A DNA stretch of 64,000 nt from Acanthochromis polyacanthus. Lineage: Eukaryota > Chordata > Actinopteri > Pomacentridae. Below, one piece after another: positions 11,934-24,411 of this stretch (position 1 is the stretch's first letter; every line of letters begins with the position of its first letter). The DNA is taken from positions 30,046,373-30,110,372 of the forward strand of contig NC_067114.1 of the NCBI RefSeq assembly GCF_021347895.1, in the 5' to 3' direction. The position numbers were made by a program, and so were the translations under genes. The notes below the pieces were generated by a model. The model was not told the origin of the DNA, searched no databases, and saw nothing but the letters and a program-made list of their open reading frames with translations.

Positions 11934-13262
11934 AAAGCAGAAAGGCCTGAAAACAGCTTCAGAGGTTGAATATTACAGACGGTGTGTGTGCATGTAAAGG
12001 TTTATATGTAGGTGAAAAATATATAAAAAGATATGTTTTAATTTGTCTTTAAGACACCACATAGACTTGATTTTTTTTTTAATTATGTGGCTTCAATGTT
12101 TGCAGATTCACGCTTCTCTTTATTTAAACACTTCATTGATCAGTAAATATCCTGCACTAGGATTGTATTAAATATTTCCAAAATGATGCTACATTTATGT
12201 AAAAATCTCCACTTGTTCCTCCTTATTGTTTTATTTAAAACACCTCTGCTTATTTCTGATCTTATTTCTGCTCAGAGCTCTGACCTCCTGTCCAGTTTTC
12301 AAACCACAGGACTCTAATTATCTATTTATTCTTTCAGGTTTTAACAAAATCAAATGATCTGAAGTCATTTCCGTTTATTTCAGTTCTCCCGGGGAGACTT
12401 GAAATAAAAGAAGTGAACAGACGTGCCTCACTGAAAATACAACCGCTTCCCCAAATTACAGCCATTAAAACGGAATAAAATAAACGTTAGAATGTGTTCC
12501 ATCAGCTATTTTAATTACTAAAGGTTGTGCTTAATCACACAATACCAATGACTCATAAAATAAGACGAGAATGATCTTTAAAATCACCTGTCTGTTTTAT
12601 TTTTATGCACTGAGCTGATATTACAAATCCAGGATCATATTAATATTTTTAATTTGTGTTCATTTCTATGTTCATATTTTTATTTACATATTTAATGTAA
12701 ATAAAAAAGTCTAAATAGTCAAAGAATGGCGCATGTTTGTATAAATATATACATCTATAAATGAAAAAATACAATCCCAGTGGGTGTTTTCAAGACATTT
12801 TTAACGTGTGTGTGGATTTAAAATGGTTAATAAACACAGAACACAACTGAATTGATCTTTGGTTTATTTCTGTCTCATATAAGAACACCTTCAAATTAAA
12901 ATAAATAAAAAGGAAATAAAATAAAGTCAGGTCATCTGCAGAGGAAATTAAAACAGTTACAGATATCAAAGACTGATCTTATTTCCCATCAGAAATATGA
13001 TTTAATCTGGAAAGTTATTAAAAAGTTCTGTTTTTGATGCATGGATTTAGACAACACATAAAAATCAGCGTTTTATCTTAAGATCACATCTGAACAAGAC
13101 ACTAAACAAAATGTGTTTTTCAGCCAAAATCTGCGGTACATTTCCCTGAAAGCGCACGTGTACGTCCAATATGCATGCGCATGATGAATAGATGAATGCT
13201 GTCAGAGCAGAAAAGGGAGAAAGAAACCAAAGCCTGAAATGAAATGCTTCATTTAAATTCAA
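11934..13262. other. AT-rich unique sequence
   Basis: No gene is supported. The segment around 12350-12500 is a less AT-rich island between AT-rich flanks and is a possible conserved non-coding element on composition alone. Confidence 0.4.
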
Positions 13263-13500
13263 AGTGAACGAATATGAGTGAAAGAACAGAGAAGAGAAGC
13301 AGCATGAGGAGCAGGAAGGAGGCGAAGGGAGGAGAGAGGAGTTCTGTCTGTGTGGTAGAGAAAGAAAAAGCAGAAAGATGGAGGAGGGGGGGGTGGAGGA
13401 AAGGAGGAGAGAAGGGAGGATTTAAAGGAAGGAGGGAGGATACTGTAGAGGGAAGAAAAGAAGGGAGGACAGAGAGGCAGGAGGTCAGAGGTCACTCTCA
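13263..13500 (+). repeat. purine-rich (GGA/GAA) tract ending in a DR1 site
   Basis: About 230 bases are overwhelmingly G and A on the plus strand, with GGAGGA and GAAGGGAGGA words and a run of eight G. Such polypurine tracts keep several frames open on both strands, which explains long but meaningless open frames here. At its right end lies AGGTCAGAGGTCA (13482-13494), a perfect AGGTCA direct repeat with one-base spacing. Confidence 0.75.
13482..13494 (+). promoter_or_regulatory. perfect DR1 nuclear-receptor element candidate
   Basis: Two AGGTCA half-sites are separated by a single G. DR1 elements bind RXR heterodimers such as PPAR/RXR, and HNF4 or COUP-TF, by established knowledge. A second identical 13-mer occurs at 14627-14639. 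A GGGTCA pair with six-base spacing follows at 13522-13539. Confidence 0.4.
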
Positions 13501-13548
13501 TTTTTTATCCATTACTGCTCAGGGTCACATTCTGGGTCACGGCTCTAT

Positions 13549-13573
13549 GTGTGTGTGTGTGTGTGTGTGTGTG
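13549..13573. repeat. (TG)n microsatellite
   Basis: An uninterrupted TG run of about 12 units. Confidence 0.95.
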
Positions 13574-13719
13574 AAACAAACACAACCACATCACCAGATT
13601 AGATCCATTCAGGCCCGGTATGTTTCTCTGAGTCGTCTATTCTTTCCTCAACTAAAAATAGCTCCAGAGTTGTGTGTGTGTAGGGAGCAGACGGGAGGAA
13701 AAAAATGGATTTGACGAAG

Positions 13720-13812
13720 AGAAAGAGGGTTGGAACTGAGAGAGAGAAAGAGCCGAGGAAGAGGAGGAGAAGCAGCAGCAGGGTGAGCGGCGTAGACGGC
13801 GGAGGAGGCGTT
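13720..13812. repeat. short purine-rich tract
   Basis: A GAGAGAAAG / GGAAGAGGAGG tract running into a GGCGGAGGAGGCG block with several CpGs. Confidence 0.6.
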
Positions 13813-13917
13813 TGAATTTGACCGCCGGCTGACCTCCTCCCTGTCACCCTCTCACCTCTCCTTCACCTCCCTCCCTCCATCCTTCATCCTGGACAGAGGA
13901 GGCCCCACGTGCACACC

Positions 13918-13920
<3 letters not shown>

Positions 13921-13974
<54 letters not shown>

Positions 13975-13990
13975 ACACACACACACACAC
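13921..13990. repeat. (CA)n microsatellite, interrupted
   Basis: About 25 CA units, a CCCTA interruption at 13971-13975, then about 7 more units. The same CCCTACACA words just precede the array, suggesting slippage duplication that included the flank. Confidence 0.95.
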
Positions 13991-14060
13991 TCCCTGACTT
14001 GTCCTGGCAGTGACCTCTGCTCTGCTCAGCAGGAATGTTGAAGCAGAGGATGAGTGAACG

Positions 14061-14064
<4 letters not shown>

Positions 14065-14140
<76 letters not shown>

Positions 14141-14150
14141 GACACACACA
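14065..14150. repeat. (CA)n microsatellite
   Basis: About 37 uninterrupted CA units followed by an AAGA break and five more units. Confidence 0.95.
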
Positions 14151-14370
14151 TTTGTTGGAATCGATTGCACGTTTTTTAATCAGAATCCAGCAGAAGAAGA
14201 GCAGCCGGATGTTGCTGTCATCGGCCGGCGTGTGAGTCGGAGGTTAGAGATGAAGAGGATGGAAAGCTGAACGTGTCGTATTCTCTCTGAACAGAAACAC
14301 ACACAGGATGATGTATGGGCCGTAATCCACAGTGAGACCTGTGTATACACACTCACACAATCAAAGGCTG

Positions 14371-14389
14371 CACACACACACACACACAC
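14371..14389. repeat. (CA)n microsatellite
   Basis: About nine CA units. Confidence 0.9.
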
Positions 14390-14518
14390 GTCGGGGTGTT
14401 TATGTGGTGCAGATGTTGGACAGGAAACGAGCTGCGTTCAGGGACACAAACACTCTGAGACACGAGCTCAGATCAGTGGATTCAATAACGCTGCTGTGAT
14501 ACCAACACACACCTACTG

Positions 14519-14523
<5 letters not shown>

Positions 14524-14591
<68 letters not shown>
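14524..14591. repeat. (CA)n microsatellite
   Basis: About 34 uninterrupted CA units, the fourth CA array within 700 bases. Confidence 0.95.
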
Positions 14592-14593
<2 letters not shown>

Positions 14594-14626
14594 AAGCGCT
14601 GCAGATACCAGTCATGAGGGAGTCGG

Positions 14627-14639
14627 AGGTCAGAGGTCA
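14627..14639 (+). promoter_or_regulatory. second perfect DR1 element candidate
   Basis: AGGTCAGAGGTCA again, identical to 13482-13494, about 1.15 kb away and on the far side of the CA cluster. The surrounding bases differ between the two sites apart from a shared GGAGG-type left flank, so they need not be a simple duplication. Confidence 0.4.
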
Positions 14640-17600
14640 ACCTCAGGACACTCTGCTGGTCTGCAGTCAGAGGGAGAGTCTAGCTGAGGAGTGAGATGTA
14701 CGAGACGATACAGGAAGGTTTTCTAGTCAACTATACTGACAAGTAAACAACATAAAATAAGATCTGTGGAAAAATAACGGTGAAAATCTGGCAGCAAGGG
14801 TGCAGCAAAAAATATGTTAGAAATAAAATGTAATATGGTGATGATTGCTACAAATATCTGTTAAAAATGATATTTTTAGCTCATTTAAACACTGTAGCTC
14901 CGTAAAATTTCACGTTCACGCGCTGTTTAGGAGTAGATAATTTATATTTTTAAAAATACTCAAAATATCATTAAATTAATTGTGGTCATTATGACCGGTT
15001 TGGCCTTTATTTATTCATTTCTTTATTTTAGTCAGCGTGTACATTTTTTTGGAAACTTTGTATTTTAACAAAAGAAACAAAGTCTTAAATAATTTATAAT
15101 AATTTATCATTTTTTCAAGCCTAATATCAACTATTTTCTTTGAAAGCAACTATCTCTAAAATAATGATATTCTAAACATATTTTAAGACACAAGTCAGGA
15201 GGTTTCCACTGTGTCTCACAAACGTGTTTCTATACAACTAAAATTAATTCTGATTCATGCTTTGGAAGATAGAATGTAGGAGGAAAGCAGGTCAGGCAGC
15301 TGGAGGGAGGAGGAGCATGAAGACTGCTCATGTCCCATGTGGACTCATTATTTTCAGCTAGAACTTACAGTTTGCTTTCATTTCTGTTTGTTTGGTTGGA
15401 TAAAAGCACCAAAACTACTGCTGAAACCTTTAACCGTTGAAAACATGGTTGATTTTCTGTGTTGCCGTAGTGATGAATCCTGTTCATCACATGTGAAAAG
15501 TAAAACAGAAATGTGAAAATGAAGAACGTATCCGTTAAAATCTAACAGATAATGCAGGTTACTTTTTAAGGATCGTAACGTTCAGACGTCTCCCTCTCTC
15601 AGCTCTCTTTATGGATTCCTTCCACAGCTATCCGTCGCTCTGCACGTGAACCGCCGTCATGAACGCCATCCAGGAGGAAGTGTCTGAAAGTCTGTCCCCA
15701 TTCATATGACTGATTACATCAGAACTGCACAGATATGCAAAACAGGATTGTTAGAGTGAGATTAGAGAAGCAGCAGGATTCAGACTAGAGAAGAGGATGA
15801 TGGAAGCTCTCTGAGTATCATTCATAGTTTAATATAAACCGTGTTTGCATTCTCTATCTGCTGCAGTTTTTGGACCATATCTGCCTTTTGTTGGAAATAC
15901 ACTGTGAACGTAGTTTGTCAGTTTACATGATAGTAAATTTATTGTTGATGATTAGTTTGTGTTCTGGTGTCTTTTGGGGAAACTTGTGGCCTCGCAGTTT
16001 TAGAAAATATAAATGTGCTTGATAAGAAGTTTGCATGTGTGTTTTCTTTGATGAGACTTTGTCAGATAAGTAGATCGATTCAGTCCCATCTTTGTCTGAT
16101 AAATGCATGATTATAATCAGCAAGAGAAGACTGGAACTGCTGGGTTTGATATTTAGAAACCAACTGAGATTTAGGCAACAAATGGACCAAAAATATTCAT
16201 AAAACCTCTGTAAAACTACTGCTTATTGTTTGATTTTTACGCTTTTTGTATTAATTTGACGAAACAATACTTGTCAATTAGTCATTCAGCTCTGTCATCT
16301 CACAGTGTGGAGCATTTCTGTGTCATTATTTATTACTTTCTGAATCATTATTATTCTTCAGAATCTCTCTGAACAGAGTAGTTGATGAGCTGGAGTGCTT
16401 GAGGTGCAGAGAGGTGGGAACTTCATAGATCTGAACATTCTAGAGGACTTAACAGTTCCATGTAATTCTTTCTGAGGGAAAGAACTGGTGAAAAATTATT
16501 GGATTATTTTCATGGAACAAAATTCTAAATCTAGATTTTAAGTTTGACAAACAGAGATGAGCTTTTAGCTCTCAGTTCCTGGAGAGGGACTTTAAATAGA
16601 ATCAATAGCATGAAGATGTTCAGGTTTTATTCCAAAGTGTACTAATGTCTGCTAATGTGAAGCTTAATGTACACAGTGATGTTAAAACTGTGATGTAACA
16701 GGTAGCATTAGTTAGTTTCAGGGTCAGTTTTTGTCCTACATGTGTTGATGCCATGCTGCAGATTCATAGCGTTGCTCCGTTTTTGTGATTTTTCGTGTTT
16801 TGTTGCTCCTGCTACTGACACCGGTAAAGACTTTCAGGCTGTCTGTCCATTCATTTTGTGAACTTAACATTTGCTGAGGGTACTTCTCTGAATTTGGACA
16901 GGTGTCATGGATGAACTGACTACATTTTTTTTGGTCAAAACATGCTTTTAGCCACAGGATTTTCTACACTAAACATAACATAATTTCACAAAAATGCTGC
17001 TTTAGCTTCAGTTTCTCTCCTGTATGTCTGAGCAGCATCTTCTGCACTGGGAGGCATTTGGGGAACATTTACCAGTACTTATATTACAAAACTAACTTTA
17101 AAATGCATCTTAATAGAGCATTTCCTGTTTCAGTGACAGACGTTTTACACAAATATTGACCAAACTGTCTAAAATGAATCCTGTTTAAGGAGGTTATCCC
17201 TCACTTTGTGATTTCATCAATGCCCCAGATTCTTCCTCGTCTGACCCACAGAAAACCTACCCAGGAATTAGTCCGCTCCTTAGACCCTGTGAGTGTTTAC
17301 AACCCCATCTTCATTCCAGATGTGGACCAGATAGTGGCTCTGTATTTACTAGATATCATATCGATACCAAATCTTGCAGCATCACACACCGCTAATATTT
17401 AATGTCTTTTAATCAGTTCGTATTGTTGTAACAGAATCAGATTCATGGACCTTCATCATTCTCTGTCTTGTTGGACCAGAACTAATAAAAGCACAGCTGG
17501 AATAAAGGAAGCGACTAAAATTAGCATTAAAAGTAGTGGCATTTAAACGTTTTTAGGCCTAATTTAGGTTCCAGAATTGGAGAAAACAATGAGCTGATAT

Positions 17601-17789
17601 TAAACTATGTGCTGAATATTAAACTAGAACTGTGTCTCATTAGGACAGAAGTAGAGGGTTGTATCCTGATACCTAAAAGACCTTAAAAATGAACTGATTC
17701 TGACTGTATCCTGGTCCAGAAGCTGACAGTGCTCCAGTCTGCATCCAGCTGCTCCAGTGCGTTTAAAATGAAAGTTTTCATGCTGATAT
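14640..17789. other. unique sequence, no gene supported
   Basis: I see no repeat signature, RNA gene or credible exon. Open frames are below about 70 codons and lack conserved motifs. Confidence 0.45.
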
Positions 17790-18175
17790 CGTCTATTTCG
17801 TCTCTTCGTCCTCTCCCTTCCTCCTCTGTTTTCAGATACGTTATTATATTCTGTTTTCCTCTTTTTATGTCTCCTCTCATCTCATCTCTTCCTCCTCTTC
17901 TAACGGCCTCCTACTTATTTCTTTTTCCCCTGAAGTTGATTCATGGATGTGTTTTCTCACTCCTCCTCCTCCTCCTTTTCTTTTTCTTGATGTGAGGATT
18001 ATCTTTCTGTTTTTCCATCTGGACTTTTCACCTCTTTTTCTTTATTCTTACGTCTCCTCCTTGGTTTTTTATCACCGTTTCCTCCTGTGATTTCAGCCGG
18101 CTCTCATCTCTCCTCCATCCATCATCGCTTCAGATCTCCTCATTCTCCTTGTTTACTTCATCTCCCCTCGTCTAC
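17790..18175. repeat. pyrimidine-rich (TCC/CTT) stretch
   Basis: Repeated TCTCC, CTCCTCCT and TTTTCTT words make this strand strongly pyrimidine-rich; the open frame through it is a composition effect. Confidence 0.6.
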
Positions 18176-18180
18176 TTTAA

Positions 18181-18200
18181 GGTGTGTGTGTGTGTGTGTG
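18181..18200. repeat. (GT)n microsatellite
   Basis: About nine GT units. Confidence 0.9.
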
Positions 18201-19362
18201 GAGGGGGACCGCTCAGCATCGAGCCGTCCTATTGGCTGTTGACCTTGCATCGTCAGAAATGGAGAAAAAAGGATTATTTAGAAAAGACAAAGAGGGACAG
18301 AGATGTAGAAACTCATCTTTCTTTCTCGTTTACTCTCTTATCGCTGCTGAACATGTGGTTTCCTACAAAACACACACACACACCTCCATCACCTTAACGC
18401 ATTAGTTAGCCTCAAAGAAATCCCTCCCTGGTTGATTAAATGCTTTTGTTGTAAATAATCTGACAGATATTTGATATATTTATGAGTAAAGTGGTTTATA
18501 AAAGCTTTAAATGTGACATAATGACTGGTTCTTGACTGTTATTTACAGTTATTGCACGTTTTCATCTCACCTGATCTGTTAGATTCTTATTTGTTGAGGT
18601 GTTGCTGCTTCTAAATATGAGGTGAACTGATTTATTCACATTATACTTGTAGTAACAGGGATAAAAAGCATGAATATAATAATTAGTTATTTGTTTGTGT
18701 GACATATTATTACGTAACATATACACTTATATGCTAATATGTTATTGTCCATCAAACATTGTGTGTATTTTAATGTTCATGGTTATATTCCATGTGTTGT
18801 TGGATCGATATATAACTGTGGGACTTTTTGTATCATAGTCGATATTTTTGTTCTTTCCAGGCCTAAAATCAGCATGGCCATTTTTGTGTTTTTTATAGAG
18901 AAAATATTTTAAAATGTGGCGTTATCGTTAATTTAGCAGCTGAATTGAGTTTTTACTGAAAATTAGGTCATTTTTGCTCGTCAGTTTTAATGACAATCCA
19001 TCCTGCACACTTCCTTGATACACATTACTATAGAAATATACCATATGTATGTAAAAGTTTGCTGAAATACGGAGTCTACATCATCACCAGAGCACTCCAA
19101 ATGTTCCAACATATGTTTGCATGCTGTATGTATGAACTGAAGTTCACTAGGCAGAAAATATTACAGCTTCATGTCATAAAAAACAAAAGGATATGAGAAG
19201 CAGTAACAGAACATTTTCTGATTGAACTCAGGTTCTGGAGCTGCAGACGTTCCAACACGTGAGGAAAAAGCTCGGCTGAAGGAGAATCATGTGAGTGGAT
19301 GTGTGTGTTTGCAGCAGAGGGATGATGGCGTAGCAGTCGGAGGCTGGTTCATGAGGAGGTCA

Positions 19363-19363
<1 letters not shown>
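18201..19363. other. unique AT-rich sequence
   Basis: Nothing supported beyond a short CA run near 18370-18383. Confidence 0.45.

Positions 19364-19415
<52 letters not shown>
19364..19415. repeat. (CA)n microsatellite
   Basis: About 26 uninterrupted CA units. Confidence 0.95.
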
Positions 19416-19417
<2 letters not shown>

Positions 19418-19506
19418 AGTGGCTGCAGAGTGAGATGGATGACAGTCTGAGGCTCCCTGCTGCTTTGGTAGGAAAATATATGGAACTTAAGTAGCCATGG
19501 TAACAC

Positions 19507-19701
19507 GTACACACACACACATACAGAAATACACAATCACACACACACACACACATATATAAATACTGCTTTTCATAACAAGTGTAATGATTCATTTAAA
19601 AAGGTTTAGGGTTGTGTTCAAGCACTAACACACACACACACACACTGAGACGAACGCTTATGGATGTGTGTGTCCCATAAAACATACAGTATGAGCATGA
19701 C

Positions 19702-19733
<32 letters not shown>
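19507..19733. repeat. cluster of four CA tracts
   Basis: Four separate CA runs lie at about 19507-19520, 19538-19554, 19629-19645 and 19702-19733, the last about 16 units. The intervening sequence is unique. Confidence 0.85.
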
Positions 19734-19735
<2 letters not shown>

Positions 19736-20128
19736 CTGCAGTCTGAAGGAAAGAAAGGAAGAAGTGAATTAGGAGAATCTGAGGGTAAAGCAGAATGAAG
19801 GCGGCTCAGAACTAAATGAACACGGAGAGAAAGAGCAGAGGAATATATGATAAAGAATCCATGTCAGTAGCAGCCGTTTATCGCCCGCAGGGAGCGCCGT
19901 GAACTTTTCAACTCTCCCGCTTTTTCCCTCTCTGACTTCCCCTCGGTGCCCATGCAGAATGCAGAAAGCAGCGTGCCCTGTCTGTAGTAAAGAGGAAAGA
20001 AAAGGCGCGTGGAGACTCTGCTGTTTGGAAAAACTACAAACACCTTCGATTTCTGCATCGCCCGGCCTTAAGAGTGTCATGATCACAGATGGATATCCAG
20101 CAGCAGATCAGTGTGCGTTTAATTTTTC

Positions 20129-20512
20129 TTAACCCTCCTGTTGTCCTAATTTACAGGCACCAAAAAGTGCTGTTTCCTTGTCAGAAAAACTCCAAAAATT
20201 CAGCAAAAAAATTCCCCAAATTTCTGAAAATTTGCAAAACCTTCAGAAAGAAAATCCCAATAATTCCTTCAAAGCTTCTATTAAAAGTTTTATATAAAAA
20301 ATAAAAACAAACTAATTTAGCAAGAAAATTCTTGCAAATATTTTTTAAAAAATTGATTAAAAATCTTCCAACATTGTAAAAATATCTAAAGGGATTCTAT
20401 ATATATCAGTAAAATTTCTAATATTTTCTTTAAGAACATTAACATAAAAATCTACCAAAATCTTGCAAATTTTGCTGGATTTTTGTGTAAAACGGGTCAA
20501 CATAAGGGTTAA
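20129..20512 (+). mobile_element. piggyBac-like MITE, copy 2
   Basis: The element is bounded by TTAA at 20129-20132 and 20509-20512. The left terminus is CCCTCCTGTTGTCC and the right terminus, reverse complemented, CCCTTATGTTGACC. The non-coding AT-rich body (AAAATTCAGCAAAAAAATTCC, AAATTTCTGAAAATTTGCAAAACC) parallels copies 1, 3 and 4. At 384 bp it is the shortest complete copy; the gap relative to the 530-bp copy 3 lies in the right half. Confidence 0.8.
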
Positions 20513-21160
20513 TCAAACTTTTGTGTTCTGATGGCACCACCTTCAAAACAGCAGTCCAATAGTTTCAGCTCTTACTCTCATTTCTGTGGATTAATTAAGA
20601 ACCAGCCTATTTCTTGGTGTTCTGTCTTTAACAACCAGCAAAGACTCTTTGAAGTTCCTGCTCTCCAAAAATCTCTGCCTCCATCAGACTCCCATTCAAA
20701 AAGCATGATTTACTCAGTCAATAAATATCTTTCCCACAAGTCGTTATGAAGTCGTTAGCTGAATCCATTCTTTGTGATCAGTGTGCTGGTGGACTTTTTG
20801 AAATTAATTCCATAACTAAGTAGATATCAGGCCTCGGAGGGAGGAGTCGTTGGGGGAGTGATTGGTTTGATTAACATGGTCTGGAATGATTGACACTTGA
20901 GCTCACTGTTTTCATTCAGTTGTGATATAATGACTTATTTATATGATATTTTGTCATCATTCATTGATAGAGTGAAAAAAAACGGACGACTTTGCTGTTC
21001 ATTGATTTCTCTAACCAGTTTTGGAACTCAGGTTTCCAGGTTTTTCAGTACAAGGGGTTCTCCCCATCTGGTCCTTACGTCAATCTGTAGGAACGGAACT
21101 CAGATGGAAGTCGGAACTCTGGTGAAATGTAAACAAAGTCGTTCTGTGATGCACAGAATG
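20513..21160. other. unique sequence
   Basis: No repeat or gene is supported in this interval. Confidence 0.45.
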
Positions 21161-21480
21161 ACTGTGGCTCGGATGGTAGAGCAGGTCGTCCAATGATCGA
21201 AGGGTCGGAGGTTCGATTCCCACTCTCGCCTAGTCATGTGCTGTTGTGTCCTTGGGCAAGATGCTTTACCTGCCTTTCCTCCAGTGCTGCTCTCACACTG
21301 GTGTGTGGTCGGAGGGGCCGTAGGCACAGATTGGCAGCCACGCTTCCGTCAGTCCGCCCCAGGACAGCTGTGGCTACAAATGTAGCTTACCACCACCAGA
21401 GTGAGAATGTGTGAGTGAATGATCCATTGTAAAGCGCTTTGAGTGGCCAAAAAAGCGCTATGTAAATCTAATCCATTGTT
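21161..21480 (+). mobile_element. tRNA-derived SINE with L2-type tail
   Basis: The head carries a Pol III A box (TGGCTCGGATGG, 21165-21176) and a perfect B box (GGTTCGATTCC, 21210-21220) at tRNA-like spacing. The body contains CTTCCGTCAGTCCGCCCCAG and AGCTGTGGCTACAAATGTAG, common in teleost tRNA-SINEs. The 3' end (TGTAAAGCGCTTTGAGTGG ... AAAAGCGCTATGTAAAT) matches L2 tails, meaning an L2 reverse transcriptase would have mobilised it. It is close to full length at about 320 bp. No clear target duplication is visible, so it is probably old. Confidence 0.9.
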
Positions 21481-22039
21481 ATCACGATATTGATCAGTCC
21501 TTCATAAAAGTCATGAATACCAACGACTTTCATGCATTTATTTATTACAACTTGACCCAGGTTGGTCGGTGTTTGTATTCCCAGGGTTCTATTTGATCTA
21601 ATTTCACTTCCATGGAGACGGCTTTCCTTTTCTTCCAAGCAGCAGAAGAGTCTGACTGATGCTGAAGGGCTAAAAGTTAGTGAATGTAGCACAATCCAAG
21701 GTGGTGTAGAACTGGAGAATGGAAACAAAGCCGTCTGATAGCGCCGTGTGACGACGTATTCATCCGCTCCACTCTTCAACTAGTTCCACTTAACTAGTAA
21801 CAACATAACGATGAAACGCTGTAGGCCGAGGACGTCGTAAACTGAGGACTTCCTGTATGTAAATGTTTGTTCATTTTCTTAATAGTTTCAACAACAGATG
21901 ATGCCCATTAGCTAACATACATCTGATGCTGTACACGTTAGCCGTGGCTAACTCAGGGTCACTTATCAGTACTTCAGCTAAAAAAAGTAGACGCCTACTA
22001 ATAGGATGCATGTATGATTTGTACTTATTAAACGAGCAA
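21481..22039. other. unique sequence
   Basis: No feature supported. Confidence 0.4.
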
Positions 22040-22300
22040 AGGTTCATTCTGAACATGGGAAACACTGTTTTCAGTTCTCTGCACCTGCTGCCTGGAACTC
22101 AGCAGAACAATGAATCTGAAGGAACTCATCACCATTAGAACACATAAAAGATCTTGCAGCAGCTACTTATAGCACTTGTTGTTGTTCTAATATAAAACCT
22201 TAGTGTGAATTTTATTTGTTTAGTTGAGTGATTCGGTTTTCAGTTGTTGCATTTTTAACCAACCTGGTTAAATATAGGCCAAAAAGAAAAAATAAATACA
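22040..22300 (+). pseudogene. Rex1/CR1-like LINE 3' remnant
   Basis: Within the plus-strand reading is CFQFSAPAAWNSAEQ, the FxxSAPxAWNxLQ motif near the C-terminus of Rex1/CR1-type LINE proteins, followed after stops by residues resembling the expected KELI...FKDLAAATYSTC stretch. The terminal sequence AACCTGGTTAAATATAGGCC and an A-rich end (about 22255-22300) match the usual CCTGGTTAAATAAAGG tail. Stops and a frameshift show it is dead, and only the last part of the element is present. Confidence 0.65.
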
Positions 22301-23000
22301 TTTTAGATAAGCTAATTGTGCAAAAGTGAATTTCTCAGATTTAGTTTTAGCGGTATCCAGAGTAATAATTTTATCCATTGCCTGTTGTTTTGAGTTGACT
22401 GGCATCAGCTTTGGAAGTTGCCAGAACATCAGCAGTAACGGTGATTCCAGTGATGTGTGTGTTGAGGAGGACGTCGAATGGCTCTGGAGCTTTTCCAACT
22501 GGACCTGGAGTCCTGCCATGTCCACGTCTCTCCTGTATTAGATGGAAATGTAGTCAGGAACCAGAGCATCGTCTGACCTGCTAAAACAACACGCTTAATT
22601 AGGTAATGGGATGATAATAATAGTAATAAATTACACATACTACAGGCAACACTGTGCCCTGTTTTATGTCTCTACAGAGTAGATAGGCTACGATTTAGTA
22701 CAAAATTGACTATTTCTAGTATTTAGCATAGAGAAGAATATAACAGAGGGGTGGGACTGGGCGAGAAAACCTCGATTAGGAATCTGTCTTCTACTTCACC
22801 ACCACAGACAGCGACACGGAGTTATCAATACAGGATGTGGTTCATATGATCATACATGACCCAAATTAGGTGATTATTGTGATATTTTCTTAGCTTCTTT
22901 TGTGTAATTTTTACATTCTCCTGAGAACTGAGGGAAAAAATATCTTTCAATCTAAATTTTTGTTATTTCCTGCCTTTTTGGAGTTAAAAGAACAACTTAC
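22301..23000. other. unique sequence
   Basis: No feature supported. The short open frames at 22268-22638 on both strands have no recognisable domain. Confidence 0.4.
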
Positions 23001-23263
23001 TTTTTGTCTCTTTTTTGTTTTGCTTTGTGTCGTTTGTCTCATTTTCTGTAATATTTTGTCTTGTTTAGGTTGTTTTTTGTCTTTTTTTGTCTGACTTTAA
23101 ATGTGAACATTTTCAGAATGTATCTATTTGCACTGAAACAAAGGAAAAACATTGGATTTGTGGTTATTTATTGGTTATTATACTGTGGTTTTACTGGTTC
23201 GGTCCACTGGAGATCAGACTGGGTTGAATGTGGAACCTGAACTAAGTGAGTTTGACTCCTCAG
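23001..23263 (+). mobile_element. hAT-like element, copy C (right half)
   Basis: A T-rich block of TTTTTTGTCT-like words (23001-23090) is followed by AATGTGAACATTTTCAGAATG, ACTGGTTCGGTCCACTGGAGATC and the terminal GAGTTTGACTCCTCAG. This matches the right half of the complete copy at 24412-25315. The left end is missing. Confidence 0.7.
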
Positions 23264-23325
23264 ACAAAGACAGTTGTGTTGATCAAGTTTTCACAGCGGC
23301 CTCTTAACTGAGTGAGCGATTAGAG

Positions 23326-23500
23326 TTGACTACAGCTGGTGACTCCTCTGAGACACTGATTGGACTCGGCCACAAACTTGACATTGAGGAAGTGTTTAAG
23401 AAGTCAAAAAGGTCACTGAAAACCATTTCAAAGCTGCTACAGATCCCAAAATCACCTCTGAAAACAGTTGTGTCTCCGCCACAGTCAGAAGGAACATGCA
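23326..23500 (+). pseudogene. possible Tc1 transposase N-terminal remnant
   Basis: The plus-strand frame contains SLKTISKLLQIPKSPLKTVV and then SPPQSEGTCKV. This resembles the first helix-turn-helix of Tc1 transposases (YKTISKxLxIPxSTVxTIV) followed by the LPRSGRPCKI linker. No catalytic domain follows. The similarity is short and could be chance; a second independent Tc1 fragment lies at 55.8 kb. Confidence 0.4.
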
Positions 23501-23860
23501 AAGTAGAGTCACATGTGTTTTACGTCAGTTAATTCAGTCGTAACAAACTTTAAATTCCAAACTGCATGAAATCCAACTTTACAGATCAGTCACATGAAAC
23601 CTGATGAAATAAAAACAGCTTCTCCACCGTAAATAACTGACAAATCAAAGCTGACAAATATACGAGTGAATCGGCTGGAATTTGCCATCCACTAACAGGT
23701 GGTTAAAACTGTCAATCAGGGCGGAGAGGCGGGATATCTGGTGAATTATAATTCCAATAAAGAATCCATAAAATTAAATTGATCTTTGAATTAGCAGACA
23801 GAGTGAGGTAATGGTGATTAGTGTGTTCAGCATGGCAGAGCTAATTAGAGCCACAGCTGC

Positions 23861-23863
<3 letters not shown>

Positions 23864-23954
<91 letters not shown>

Positions 23955-24031
23955 TGTGTGCGTGTGTGCGTGTGTGCGTGTGTGTGTGCGTGTGTGCGTG
24001 TGTGCGTGTGTGCGTGTGTGCGTGTGTGTGT
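23864..24031. repeat. compound (TG)n/(CGTG)n microsatellite
   Basis: About 43 uninterrupted TG units (23864-23950) pass into a TG tract interrupted regularly by CG (TGTGTGCG words) up to about 24031. Together with the CA tract at 24135-24236 it forms a large inverted repeat. Confidence 0.95.
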
Positions 24032-24131
24032 CCACGTGCCTGTGTGTGGATTGATGCTTTCTGGTCTTAGACTTCAATTTCCTTCTCCTCCTGACATGTC
24101 AGAGGCTGTAAATCAGTGCGACACAAGCAGA

Positions 24132-24237
<106 letters not shown>

Positions 24238-24411
24238 ATCTGTGCATGTATAGAATTTACAGCCTGCTGAGTGTGTGTTTGTGTGTTCTTGTTCACTCAC
24301 ATTATTTTCCTATTCCACTTTACGGCGTCCTACATGCTAATATTGGAGCTAAACTACATTTTCATGCAACTCCATCAGTGCATGTGGTAGATATTGTTGA
24401 ATATTTTAGAC

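Noticed and set aside
21161..21232. tRNA gene
   Set aside because: A and B boxes are present, but the sequence continues into a SINE body and L2-type tail and does not fold as a clean tRNA with an acceptor stem.
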